From contig OX344765.1 of NCBI GenBank assembly GCA_947034895.1, forward strand, positions 48,427,001 through 48,491,000: a stretch of DNA of 64,000 nucleotides, read 5' to 3'. Made by a program: the position numbers and the translations under genes. The first letter of the stretch is position 1. Each line of letters begins with the position of its first letter. This document shows positions 17,926 to 27,936 of the stretch, piece by piece. Source of the stretch: Rhytidiadelphus loreus (lineage: Eukaryota > Streptophyta > Bryopsida > Hypnales > Hylocomiaceae). Below the pieces are notes generated by a model, which was given only the letters and a program-made list of their open reading frames with translations, was not told the origin of the DNA and made no database searches.

Positions 17926-20702
17926 ATGCGTCGAGGACTGTTTTCCTCGAAGTCGGTGAAAGAGGAGAAGGTGCTGGACGGCGTGGACGGCACCGGCAAG
18001 TCGGCGTATTCCGATGAGGCCTGGACGCCGGCGGAGCTGCTGTACGAGCCGCCGCTGCTGGAGGTGACGCAGTCGCAAGGCTCGTTCTGCACCATCCACA
18101 CGCGATTCGCCGCCGCCCTGCTGCCCGACGCCGTCTACGACCTTCTCACAAATCCCAACAATCGCCACGTCTTCAAAGGCATCAAGGTGCTCATCATGCC
18201 CCTGTCGCCCTAATCTCATACTACAGGCAGTGCAGAATCACTGTGGTTTTCATTTTCTAGGATCTCTGTTCAACCCCTTTGAAGAGCCTGAGATGAAAGA
18301 GAATGTGTATCCGAGGGTTTTGAAGGAAAATAGATAACGATTTTGACATGAACCTAGGCAATGAAATCATCATCTCAGCAAGCTTCAGGGTTCTTTCCAC
18401 CTTGACATGGATTACTTTGTCCTGTGAATTTCAATACCGCACAATATGCTATTTCCATACGAACTTCATAGTTTCTGAAATTTGAGTATGTTTTGTAAGT
18501 TTTGTAAATTGTTACAATTTCGGATTAGTTGCAATTTTAGGAGACGCTTTCAACTTCTAGAACCGGAAACTCCCATCCAATAATATGAAGTTTATTTGAA
18601 AGCTGCATCTGGTGCGGTATTGTCTATTTACAAGAGGGTTATGACTCATAACTCCTGAAATCCCAATCGTTGTGAAAGCCCTGTGAATTAGAATTAGGGA
18701 TGTTCTTAATTGATTATGACGAATGGGAATTTATGTTTAATAATCTGCTTGAACCTTCTAGCTCTTAACGGTTACCTAGTTAACCTCTGTTTGGTTCTTT
18801 TCCGAACTCTTTTTCTTTGCATAGACATTTTGCATTTTTGAATCAAAATGCCATTAGATTGAAGAAAACTTTGCCAACATGGCTTCTAAGTTCCATTCCA
18901 TTCTCAAGTGGTTTACCACTCATGTGTCAAAAGTCATGAAGCTGTCCAGAATTTGTCATACACCATTCAGAATTTGTGATTGTAAGGTATTTTTGGTTAG
19001 TTCTTGCATATGTGATTTTGCAAAACTAATGTTTACCAGGGTTGTGGAATAGAGAATCACTATGGGGTTTCACTATGCGATTTTTTATAGTAGTACTTAT
19101 AGAAGCAAATCACTACGGGATATCTTCTAGTGTAAACTCTTGGAAGTCCCCTCTATGTACGATCAAATTGTTATGCAGTTTAGTATATGAGTTAAACATG
19201 GAGATAGCCCTTACTTGCTTGCAGTTTAAGATTTCTAAGGCGCTGGGGTTCACTGTGGCAAATATGAGATTTGGTTCATGTTATCTGATTAAATAAGCAG
19301 TCATCAGGTATATATCTCATTGAAACCTTCCACAGGAAGTCGTGTACCGCAAGGTATTGGAAGATGATGGAAACAGACAGTATCTTGAGGTGGAGCAGGT
19401 GGGGCGCTGGAAATTCTTGTTCTTGTCGGGGTTGTTAGTCACTCGGATCTTTGTGGAGCAGAAGCGGCTGGAGAAGACGGTACTACTCTCTGACCTCTCT
19501 CGAATCTTGAGCATTGCCCGGGGTCCTCGAAAATGACTGCCTATGATGTACTTTGAATATGAGATAAATGATCGGAAACCTACGATATTCCACATTGTTG
19601 CTTAGTAAACTATTTCATTCTATCACTCATATCAACGATGATCTTGAGCCCTTTTCTCACCTGCCAAACTCCTTATTGTCTCATGTATATGTAACTTTGT
19701 GTGCTTTGACAAAAAGGATGAGTGTACCTAGTGAGTTTTGAATTGAGTACACCCGTTTCGTAACGTATCTAATGAAGTGATATTTTCAAAAGGTGATGTT
19801 TAGGTGTTTAGATGTTTAGGTGTATTTGGATTGTCAGAGATGCATTTCATTGCGCTTCAGTTTGGAATCATGATGGGATTGTAACATTAGGGTGAGTCAA
19901 AGTAGCTTTAGTGAGGTTAAGCGAGTTGGGAGAAACCGTACTCCCCCCTTTGGGCAAGTACAAGATTCTTCAATAAGTTTGGTGAAGAATTCTTGGTTAT
20001 TTACTCATCTCCTTCCATGTGCTTTTCTTCAAGGAGTTGGGGGAATGAGGGGTCCCTACTATGACTACCCTTAATTATTATTAAGCAATAGTCTTGGGGT
20101 ATCATAGTGTGAACATGCTTTCACACCCTGCACTTCCCAATCGATTCTTCTCCACAAGTCTCCATCTACCTAAGGTGACGATCTGACATAGAGCGTAATA
20201 TTATGCACAAGTTAGAACGGTCGAAATGCTCGTGCTTACCAATGGTATGAATGTTGTGCAGATATCTTTCGTTTTGGCGAAGCAAGGGGGGATGACACGC
20301 AAGTTCACAGGCTTATGGAAGATTGAACCGATGAAGGCCTCTGAGGCAGAAACTATGGAAGCTTTACACACAGATGCTGGGATTGTGAAGGCCTCCCAAA
20401 CTGGAAGTGGTGGTGCTGCTGCGGATCCTATTGTAGGTTCATGGGTTAGTTTTGAGCAAGTGACTGAGCCCACCATCAAACCGCCATGGCCGATCAGCAA
20501 CTACATCCGAGGGATTGCGGAGAAAGTCGTAAGAGGCATGGTTGCGGATTTGCAACTGGAATGCCAACGCATATCGGAGCTTCCGAAAACAACCTCCTCG
20601 TCCACCTCAGAAATTGCTGCAGCTACTCCTGAAAGTGAGTTGACACCCAAAGTAAGCTTAGACACTGATGGCCATGACCTCAAAGTCTCGGAAACCATTT
20701 GA
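17926..20702 (+). CDS. DUF220 family protein (SRPBCC-like), copy A, 281 aa
   Basis: Three exons, 17926-18186, 19336-19479 and 20262-20702, join in frame with GT-AG borders. The product resembles plant DUF220 proteins (in Arabidopsis described as OBP32pep, polyketide cyclase/lipid transport-like). These are thought to have an SRPBCC/START-like fold; a ligand is not known to me. Visible family segments: YDLLTNPNNRHVFKGIKEV around residues 71-89, a Trp-rich strand GRWKFLFLSG, KFTGLWKIEP in exon 3, then IKPPWPISNYIRGI. The last 50 or so residues are Ser/Thr/Glu-rich. The N-terminal 55 residues are charged and Gly-rich, with no clear transit peptide. The start is the only ATG that keeps exon 1 open and is conserved in copy B. 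Compared with B and with the family consensus as I recall it, A has more changes in the NPNN-VFK segment. Confidence 0.85.
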
Positions 20703-20940
20703 TTCCAGGAGGGAAGCGCCACGATCCTTCGAATGGCGCCATTCACACCGGAGAGCTGACAATTCACAGCTCTCGGCCGATCACTCAGCCGGTCACCAGA
20801 AACATCCAAGCATTCTTCTGCATCTGCTTCGTCTCTTTCATCGCCATTCGAATTTCAGCATCAATGGGGGTAGTCACACCTTCACCAAAAATGAAACTGC
20901 TATGAAGAATGAGAAGGCGAGTTGTGGAGTGAAAAGAGGA

Positions 20941-21236
20941 GCCAATATGGAGCTGATTTCTATGAAAAAGGTGTGACACACCTCTTTTTTGGTGTGTGGA
21001 GCATGGAGAATGGAAATTGGAGAATGGGTTTACCTGTTGAAGCCAATAAGGAGTCGATTTCCATGAAGAAGGTGTGACACCTTTCTTTTTTGGTGTGGAG
21101 CATGGAGAATGAAAATTGGAGAATGGGTTTACCTATTGGAGCCAATAAGGAGTTGATTTCCATGAAGAAGGTCTGACACCCTTCTTTTTTGGTGTGTGAA
21201 GCATGGAGAATGGAAACTAGAGAATGGATTTACCTA
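20941..21236 (+). repeat. three tandem ~100-bp units downstream of DUF220 copy A
   Basis: Units begin at 20941, 21042 and 21141, each with GCCAATA..GGAG. Each carries an AAGGTGTGACACC palindrome followed by CTTTTTTGGTGTG and GGAGAATGGNTTTACCT. Nothing comparable follows the stop of copy B. If the transcript extends this far, its tail would contain three similar small hairpins. Confidence 0.85.
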
Positions 21237-21496
21237 GTTCTGTTGGATGGAATAACTTTGCAGGGTTTAGGGACCCAATCACAAAGGCTAAAATAATTAG
21301 GCTCTTCACATGCAGTAGCTCAACTTCTTTGAGTTTGAGCACACACAAAATGGTCACATTAAGTTTTAGCCTATTTTGTACTACTTCATGTAATTGAGGA
21401 GATGGAATTCATATGATTCATATTTGTAGATTTTCTTATTTCATAGTCACTACAAAATCTTTAAATAGGATTTTTTTTCAACAAAAATGGATGGAT

Positions 21497-21814
21497 GGGC
21501 AATTTCGTTAAAATGGCGCCATTCCGTTATTTTGGCAATTTTCACAGTTCAGACCAAGCGGTCTGAAATGTACAACTGTCCTAGATGTTTGAAATCTACA
21601 CTTTTTCTAGATTTCTGAAATCTACTCATATCGTATATGTCACTTTAAAAATCCAGACCCTGAAATCTGAAATCTATATATGTCTTAGATCTTTGAAATC
21701 TATATAAACCCAAAATTTCTAAAATCTACACATGTACTAGATGTTACTTTTATAGTTCAGACTAGGTGATCTGAAAATGGCACATGGAATACCGCCATTT
21801 TAACGAAATTGCCC
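21497..21814. mobile_element. MITE-like element, family 2, copy 1
   Basis: The ends are GGGCAATTTCGTTAAAATGG (21497-21516, extending to CG) and its perfect complement ending at 21814. The interior (about 318 bp in total) is filled with short words GAAATCTA/TAGATTTC and two CAGACC/GGTCTGA arms, so it can fold extensively. It has no coding capacity. A second copy closes this window at 63711-63999. A target duplication is not evident. Confidence 0.85.
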
Positions 21815-22940
21815 GTATGGGGTTCACGATGATATTAACTCCTAAGGGACTAGACTATGTTTTTTGGCAATATAGAAATTTAGGGCATGTACCTATCATT
21901 GGTGATTTGCATGTTTTAGGTTGAAATTCTAATAGAATTTGTGGACGTTGAATATCTTTCATTTGCACTAAAATTCAAGACATTTGGAAATATGAGTCAA
22001 AAGTTATGTCCTAATATGTTACTTTTTTGTAAATGGCAGTCCGGGCAGATAAAAAAAATCACTTTTTTCATAAACAAAAAATTTGAAATTAATATTCTAG
22101 ATTCATATAAGGTAAACCAACCTATGATAGACAAAATGGTTGGTTTGCCTTGTTCACATTTTTGAAAAAAATTAAATTTTTTTCCATATGTATTTAAACA
22201 TGAGAAATGCAAAGACCAATTGAAATTTTATTTTTTTGAAAAATTATCAATTTGTTATGAATTTTTGAAGTGTGTTGCCCAATTAGCCCAAAACAGTCTC
22301 TAGACTACTCCAAAATCACCACAAAGTGTACCCATAATGGTCATTTGACCACCTAAAGTAGTCTCAAAATTTTCTAACATGGTCACGTTATTTTCTAACA
22401 TGGCCATGACATAAAGGAATAAAAAGTTGGTTCTTGTTATGATTTACACTAGAAAGGTAGAAAGTCCTAATGCAATCACTAATAACTCCATCATCATCAC
22501 CCAAGGCATTGATTTCAGCCACTAACTAACCTATTGAAGTCTTAATTTCATTTATTAGCAAAAATCTACCATAGATTGATGTAAGACTATAATGGGTGGT
22601 TTTCTAGGTGTCTTCATTGGGCAATTTGCCTGTTATGGGCTGGTTTACCTTATACATGAAAAACTTTGAATCTATCCATTTTGATCAATGAGTCAAAAGT
22701 TATAAAGAGTTTTAGTTTGCAGGGCAGTTATGGATTTTCTACTCTAAAAGGTAAACTTTCAAGTCCTTTAATTTACTCAATTTTCAATATTTTTTGAAAA
22801 AAATAAAATCATAGGATGTAGATTTTTTATTGCAACATTGCAACCATAGGATTGGCATTTTTCAATTCCATACTTAAATTCTTAACAATTTTTTATTTTA
22901 AATCATTCTCCACTTCTTTCTACTTACTATTTTTTTCTCA
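21815..22940. other. gene-free AT-rich stretch
   Basis: No gene, RNA or element boundary can be supported. An open frame of 74 codons at 21941-22165 is Lys/Phe-rich and typical of AT-rich noncoding DNA. Confidence 0.5.
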
Positions 22941-23497
22941 GGGGGGTCATTTAGAGTGTCCATTAGAAACCACGTGTGAACAAAACTTTGGACCCCCTAT
23001 ATACTTTTTGAATTTTAAATAAAACAAAATTAAAAAAATATGAATAGATTTTCCTACTTTGAAAGTTTATATTTTGAATTATTGATATTTTTATTTGTTA
23101 ATAATAATTAGTTACAAATTTTTGAAGTAAAAAGATACATTGTAGAACTGAAAAATAACTTTCACACCCCTATATTATATAAGAAAAAATTGTCTAAAAG
23201 ATGAACAAAAAATTCCTAAAAATAATTCATTATTGAAAGCTCATTTTGAGTTGAATATTGACTCAATGGTCATCTAAATGTGTCCTCTATAATTATTTGA
23301 GTTGAAAAATATGCCATTTTAGTTCATTTTCAACCTCTTCTAGAAATCATTTCATATTTTATTTGAGTTGGAAATTTTGGCAATAGAAAGCTATAGTCAT
23401 TATTAAACAATGTTCAAAATTTTAGGTTGAAATTATAGTTTATTAGAAACCACTTGTTCGCACGTGGTTTGTTATAGTAGAACTAAGTGCACCCCCC
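22941..23497. mobile_element. long-TIR MITE-like element, family 3, copy 1
   Basis: The left end, starting at a G6 run (GGGGGGTCATTTAGAGTG), and the right end, finishing at a C6 run, are imperfect inverted repeats over about 50 bases. The shared arm word is ACCACGTG followed by CGAACAA or TGAACAA. The interior is AT-rich and noncoding. Its interior and left arm are the reverse complement of the element at 33234-33815, so the two are one family in opposite orientations. Confidence 0.75.
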
Positions 23498-23831
23498 GAG
23501 ATTTTTTTCCTATATGTTGTACAATTCCAAATGATTTGAAAATTTTCAAACATGTAGCCTAATTGCTTTGAAGAATGAATCCAAAGAAGTATCACCATTT
23601 TAGACATTTTTTTCATACAAATGTGAGCTTACAAAGTGCAATTGTTCTATTTTCATAGATTGAAAAAAAGAATTTTTGTGAATTTAAAAGCTCTATTTTG
23701 TCTTGTAATCCACGTGGTGGAAATTTATGAAATTTTTTCCATATGTTCTCGGGTTAGCATACTATAAAATCCTATGGTTACTTGTGTTCCAAAATGTGTT
23801 TTTTTTCCAAAATTTAGTATTTGTATTAGAA

Positions 23832-23938
23832 ACATTAGGGGAGATTTGAGGGATCTGGGAGACTACAAGTTTCCAGGGAGTTTACTAACTGTGAACACTC
23901 TGTGAATTGAAATCTGACGTGGCCAAGAGGCAGCCATG

Positions 23939-23978
<40 letters not shown>

Positions 23979-24093
23979 TTTATTATTTTTATTTATTTTT
24001 TAAATATTTTTAAATTCTAATTGTACTTTGTTGTTCACAGCAAGGAAAACAATTCCAAAGCAGGTTTCCAGACCCCTCAAACTCCCCTAATGT
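23832..24093. mobile_element. MITE-like element, family 1, copy 3, with (AT)n inside
   Basis: The terminal inverted repeat ACATTAGGGGAGATTTGAGG at the left pairs with the complement at 24074-24093, with a single-base indel. Weaker pairing continues inward for another ten bases. It is 262 bp, the same size as the 13.4-kb copy. The central palindrome TGACGTGGC..GCCATGTCA is at about 23918-23940. It is followed by an AT dinucleotide run of about 35 bases. It ends some 30 bases before the F-box pseudogene. Confidence 0.8.
23940..23976 (+). repeat. (AT)n microsatellite
   Basis: An uninterrupted alternating AT run of about 35 bases lies within the MITE-like element. It is likely length-variable between individuals. 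Confidence 0.9.
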
Positions 24094-24123
24094 AGCAGGT
24101 TTGAAGCATTTTGGAACATTTCC

Positions 24124-24750
24124 GTGGATCCAAAGATGCTCAATCCTTTTCTTTGGAAAACTATTGTAAAGGAGCTGCTACTTCTTGTTTTGGGACATCT
24201 ACCAATGCGAGATATCATTCACCTACAACATCTCTCGAGGGAATGGAGGAGAGACATGACTATTGTGAATTCAGATATCAACCAAGCATGTGACAAAGCA
24301 TGCCTCGTCATGGTTGTAGGTTTTTCAAGCAAGGTTTGGATGTGTGAAGGTTTTCCTCATTTATAATTTCTTGTAACAATATGTGATTTGAACACACATA
24401 GGTCACAATATTCCTTTCGTTTGCATCCACTTGCAAGAAACCCTATTAATGGTGGGTAATGGAATGATATGGATGCACGTGATGGTGGATTGGTCTATTT
24501 GTCTGTATATAAAGGCCCACCCAAGCCAATCCCCTGAGCATTTTTGTAGTGAATTTTTTGGCATTACTTCGACGTACATTCCCTCCTCTGCAATATGTTT
24601 ACTTAACTCACCCCAAATGATGCACATCGAAATAGACTCTAGAACAAAGTGTTATAGAGTGGTCATTATGAGAGATTTCTACCACATGTGGCAAAAAAAA
24701 TCTTAGAGTTGGCCGGTGGGGAATGTATGGGACCTTTACCTAAATTGTCT
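24124..24750 (+). pseudogene. decayed F-box gene
   Basis: The first 240 bases encode WKTIVKELLLLVLGHLPMRD followed by IIHLQHLSREWRRDM. This is a recognisable F-box, the SKP1-binding motif of SCF ubiquitin ligase adaptors. The frame then stops at 24366. Further family-like fragments follow in other frames: RSQYSFRLHPLARNPING at about 24390-24445, ARDGGLVYLSVYKG at about 24476-24517, and SPQMMHIEIDSRTKCYRVVI at about 24611-24670. The order matches plant F-box proteins with a C-terminal beta-propeller-like region, but frameshifts and stops break it repeatedly. No promoter is visible, because a MITE-like element sits immediately upstream. An alternative reading as a multi-exon gene would need introns with signals I cannot find. 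Confidence 0.7.
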
Positions 24751-25123
24751 TTTAAGCAAAAGCCTCCCATAATGTTGTTTTTGGTTAATTTTTGGTTAGT
24801 TTTGATTAAGTGACTCTAGCTAAAAAGTGGGCAGCACACCTAAAATCACTAAAAAATGAGTCCATCCATCCCTCAAGCTTCTAATCAAGTGGATTGGGGC
24901 AATTTTCAAGGGAAAAATCTAACTCAAATGCACATTTAGGGGTCCAAAATGACCTAAACCAGTCCCTAATAAGAAAATCCAGCACACTAACAATCACACC
25001 AAAATCCTAAATCCACCCATGCATCATTTAAATCACCACCCCTAATTCTAACCCCATTTGGACGGTGTTTCCATTCTTGCATGTAAACCCTAAAAATCTA
25101 GGCTCTCTAATCCTTCATTCTTC

Positions 25124-26116
25124 TTTAACCCCTCACCGCCCAAAGGGACCAAAAGTGTCCCGTGAAGTGTCCTCACACAGTCTAGTAGTCAACTTCAAAG
25201 TGTTGTAACTTTTTCATCCAATGTCCAAATTTAATGGAACTTGTTGGAAAAGTTGAGGATACTAATCTATTTTTGTGGTTATAATTTTCAAATCTATCTA
25301 GAATGTACTGAATTTTTGAAAGCCATTCAAAGTTCACAGGTTCAATTTGAGTTCACCACACTGCATTGAGATGGCTGCAACTTTGGGGTCTTGTATCTTT
25401 TTCATCAAATGTTGATTTTCAATCAAATTTGTTGGGTTTTGATCCCTATAAAGTCTAATTATTGTGGTAAAATTTTCCTGTCAATCCAAGTTCTTTTGAA
25501 TGCTTGGGAGAAATTCTAAGTTCAAAATCCAGACATTTTTGCATTACAGTGAACTTCGGCGGCTTATAACATCTTCATACAGGGTTTGTTTTCAATAAAT
25601 TTTGTTGGAAGAGTTGCACATACTAGTCTAGTTCTTGTGATAAAAAAATTCATATCAATCCAAAAAGTTATAATTAACTGAAAAGCATTTTAGTAGAGGT
25701 AGGTTCAGCCATAGATGTGTTTTCTTGCTACTTTTTCCACTATTTTTTGACATTTAAAACAATTTTGCAAACGCAATGAGTGAATTGAATGATTTTTTTC
25801 CCCACAAAAGTGTTTGTCTTTTGGTTTCAAATCACTTTGTAGTTTAAAGTTTTTTCATTTGAATAGGTTTAGAAATCGAATTTCACCTCCAAATGTGTTT
25901 TTAGGGAAATTTCAGCATCTTTTTTCAATACTAGAACATTATAATCTTTCAATGTATGTGGTCAAATGATCCCAAATTTGATGTACACCATCTACGACAT
26001 GCACTACAATATTGTCCGGTTGAGATTTTCACACCTTATTCACATTTAGACTTATAACACTTGAAAAGCAAGATTGTTTTTTGACATGGTTAGGCCTTGG
26101 GCAGTGAGGGGTTAAA
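25124..26116. repeat. ~1-kb unit bounded by inverted repeats with internal ~180-bp tandem units
   Basis: The left border TTTAACCCCTCACCGCCCAA (about 25122-25143) and the right border TTGGGCAGTGAGGGGTTAAA (about 26096-26115) are reverse complements with one mismatch. Inside, three diverged units of about 180 bases start near 25196, 25375 and 25555. Each has a 'TTTTCATC..TGTTGG..TATAAAG/ATACTA' pattern. No coding capacity was found. It may be a nonautonomous transposon. Confidence 0.6.
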
Positions 26117-26229
26117 CACCATTCATGCCACAATCATACATTTTTTCTCCAAGCATTAGAAATTCACACAAATTGAATTGCAAGCATAATGCATCTTGTA
26201 ATTCACATTACAATTTTTTTCCAAATGTA

Positions 26230-27900
26230 GCAACAACCAAGAAATTGAGGTAAAGACCAAAAACTAGTCATTGTCATCATGGCAACAAATCTCTATGCAC
26301 TAATTTGGTTGCCCCGTCCTTGTCTTTGCTTCAAATCGGGCAAGCCATAACTTTTCAAAAAATTAACTTTGAGGTGCACCACCTCTCTAAAATTCGTTTC
26401 CATCCAATTCTCCATACTCCTGCAATCGCCTGTCAAAGTTGGCAACCCAATCTTACTCAAAAAAATCCCTCATTCTCTTCCATTTCCCCCATTAGACCTA
26501 TGAACCCTAAAAACTCAGCTCCAAACCTTTCCCAAAATCACCCAACATCACTTAAAATCATGGTCCTTCACTTCTTCCTTCATCTTGCAAAAGAACCTAT
26601 TTGACAAATGATTTAATTCCTACCCTAACTCATCTTCCTATGTTTTGCCAATTCTTTTTTGTTCATTTTTTCATTGCAATTTTTCACACACACACACACA
26701 CACATGGAAAGTTACAAGAGTTGGAAAGAGAGAGGGCTTGGAACCCTAATTTTTCCTATACCAAACTCACTAACGGACTAACTTTGCCTAACTACTTTTA
26801 TCCCACCTTAATTTACTATTAATTTGCAAAATTAGTGTAAATTGCTCTAAGTTAGTGTAAATTGCACTAAATTACTATAAATTTGCTAAATTAGTGTAAA
26901 ATGCGCTAGTTTAGTGTTAAACCCCCTAAATTATTGTAAAATCCCTATTTTAAATATATCAATATCACCCTATATCACCAAATCCACATGCATGACTTCT
27001 TCAATCAAAACAAGGGCAATGAAAATTGTAATTAATCATTACAATTTTTATTATGATTTTGCAAGCAAAAAAAGTGTCATAAAAATTTAAAAACAACCAA
27101 AAAGTAGCAACCAATCACTATAGCAAGGTAGTCAACCTCCATTCACTGATTTGGTTGTCCCGTCCTCGTCCTTGCTTTGAATCAAGAGAACTAAAACTTT
27201 TTGAAAAGCTAACTCTAAGGTGCATCATCTCTCTAAATTTCAAATCAATCCACCTTGTTGATATTCTGCAATCGCCCATTAAAGTTGCAATCTTAGCGGT
27301 GGCAACAAACCTTCTCGTACTAAATCAACCACCAACACTTTATCCATGCTCCAAATTGGGTGAGCCTAGACTTTTTGGAAATTCAGCTTGAAGGCACATC
27401 ATTCCTCCAAAACTTGGCTTCATCTGATTCTCCATACTCTTGCAATCACTATCAAAGTTGGCAATCAAAATTGCACTTCAAATTCTCCCTAATTCTCTAC
27501 CACTTTCCCATCTAACCTCAAAAACTCTCCATTTTCACCCATTTTTTTCCACAAATTGTTCTACGTGCTTTCCTCTCTTAGTTTCTCACAATTCAAGGTC
27601 AAAAATGTCCATAATCTCAACAATGCTCTCAAAACACCTGTACACAAAAACTAGCAGCCAAGAGAAAGGAGAGAGAGAGAGCACCAAACCCTAATTTTGA
27701 GTATATCCACCCCCTAACGAAATATTTTTTACCAACTACTTTCATCCTAACTTCATTTTCCTTTTAAATCGATGTTTTAGTATAAAACGCGCTAATTTGG
27801 TGTAACACTATGCTAATTTAGTGTAGATTGCACTAATTTAGTGCTAAACCCACTAAAGTACTATAAAACCTCTTTTTTAGTTTTTTTCTCACTACTCTAG
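26230..27900 (+). repeat. degenerate direct repeats of ~0.9 kb with 22-bp subrepeats
   Basis: A block near 26275-26830 (TTGGTTGCCCCGTCCTTGTC, later an AG-rich tract followed by AACCCTAATTTT) recurs near 27140-27720 with the same order of words. A partial third copy of the start is at about 27300-27470. Each of the two main blocks is followed by about five copies of a 20-24 base unit of the type CTAATTTAGTGTAAATTGCA, at 26820-26943 and 27776-27869. An (AC)n run lies at 26689-26704. No coding match was found. Confidence 0.65.
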
Positions 27901-27936
27901 TGATCTACTAGTAGTTTTAGTTTACTAACTTCTTTT

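Larger units (their letters stand above)
16440..20718 (+). repeat. segmental duplication, copy A (DUF220 gene with promoter and introns)
   Basis: This block is collinear with 40880-45078 through promoter, leader, three exons, both introns and the stop codon. Similarity drops abruptly about 15 bases after the stop (GATTCCAGGAGGGAA is the last shared word). Exon lengths are identical between copies (261, 144 and 441 nt) and introns differ by small indels, so the duplication is recent relative to the surrounding repeats. Confidence 0.9.

Noticed and set aside
17767..18219. 150-codon minus-strand open frame antisense to DUF220 exon 1 (and the twin at 42094-42546)
   Set aside because: It overlaps a GC-rich real exon on the plus strand. 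Its conservation is explained by the plus-strand gene and recent duplication.
20941..21236. CRISPR-like array of regularly spaced repeats
   Set aside because: The repeats are contiguous 100-bp units without unique spacers, in a plant nuclear context.
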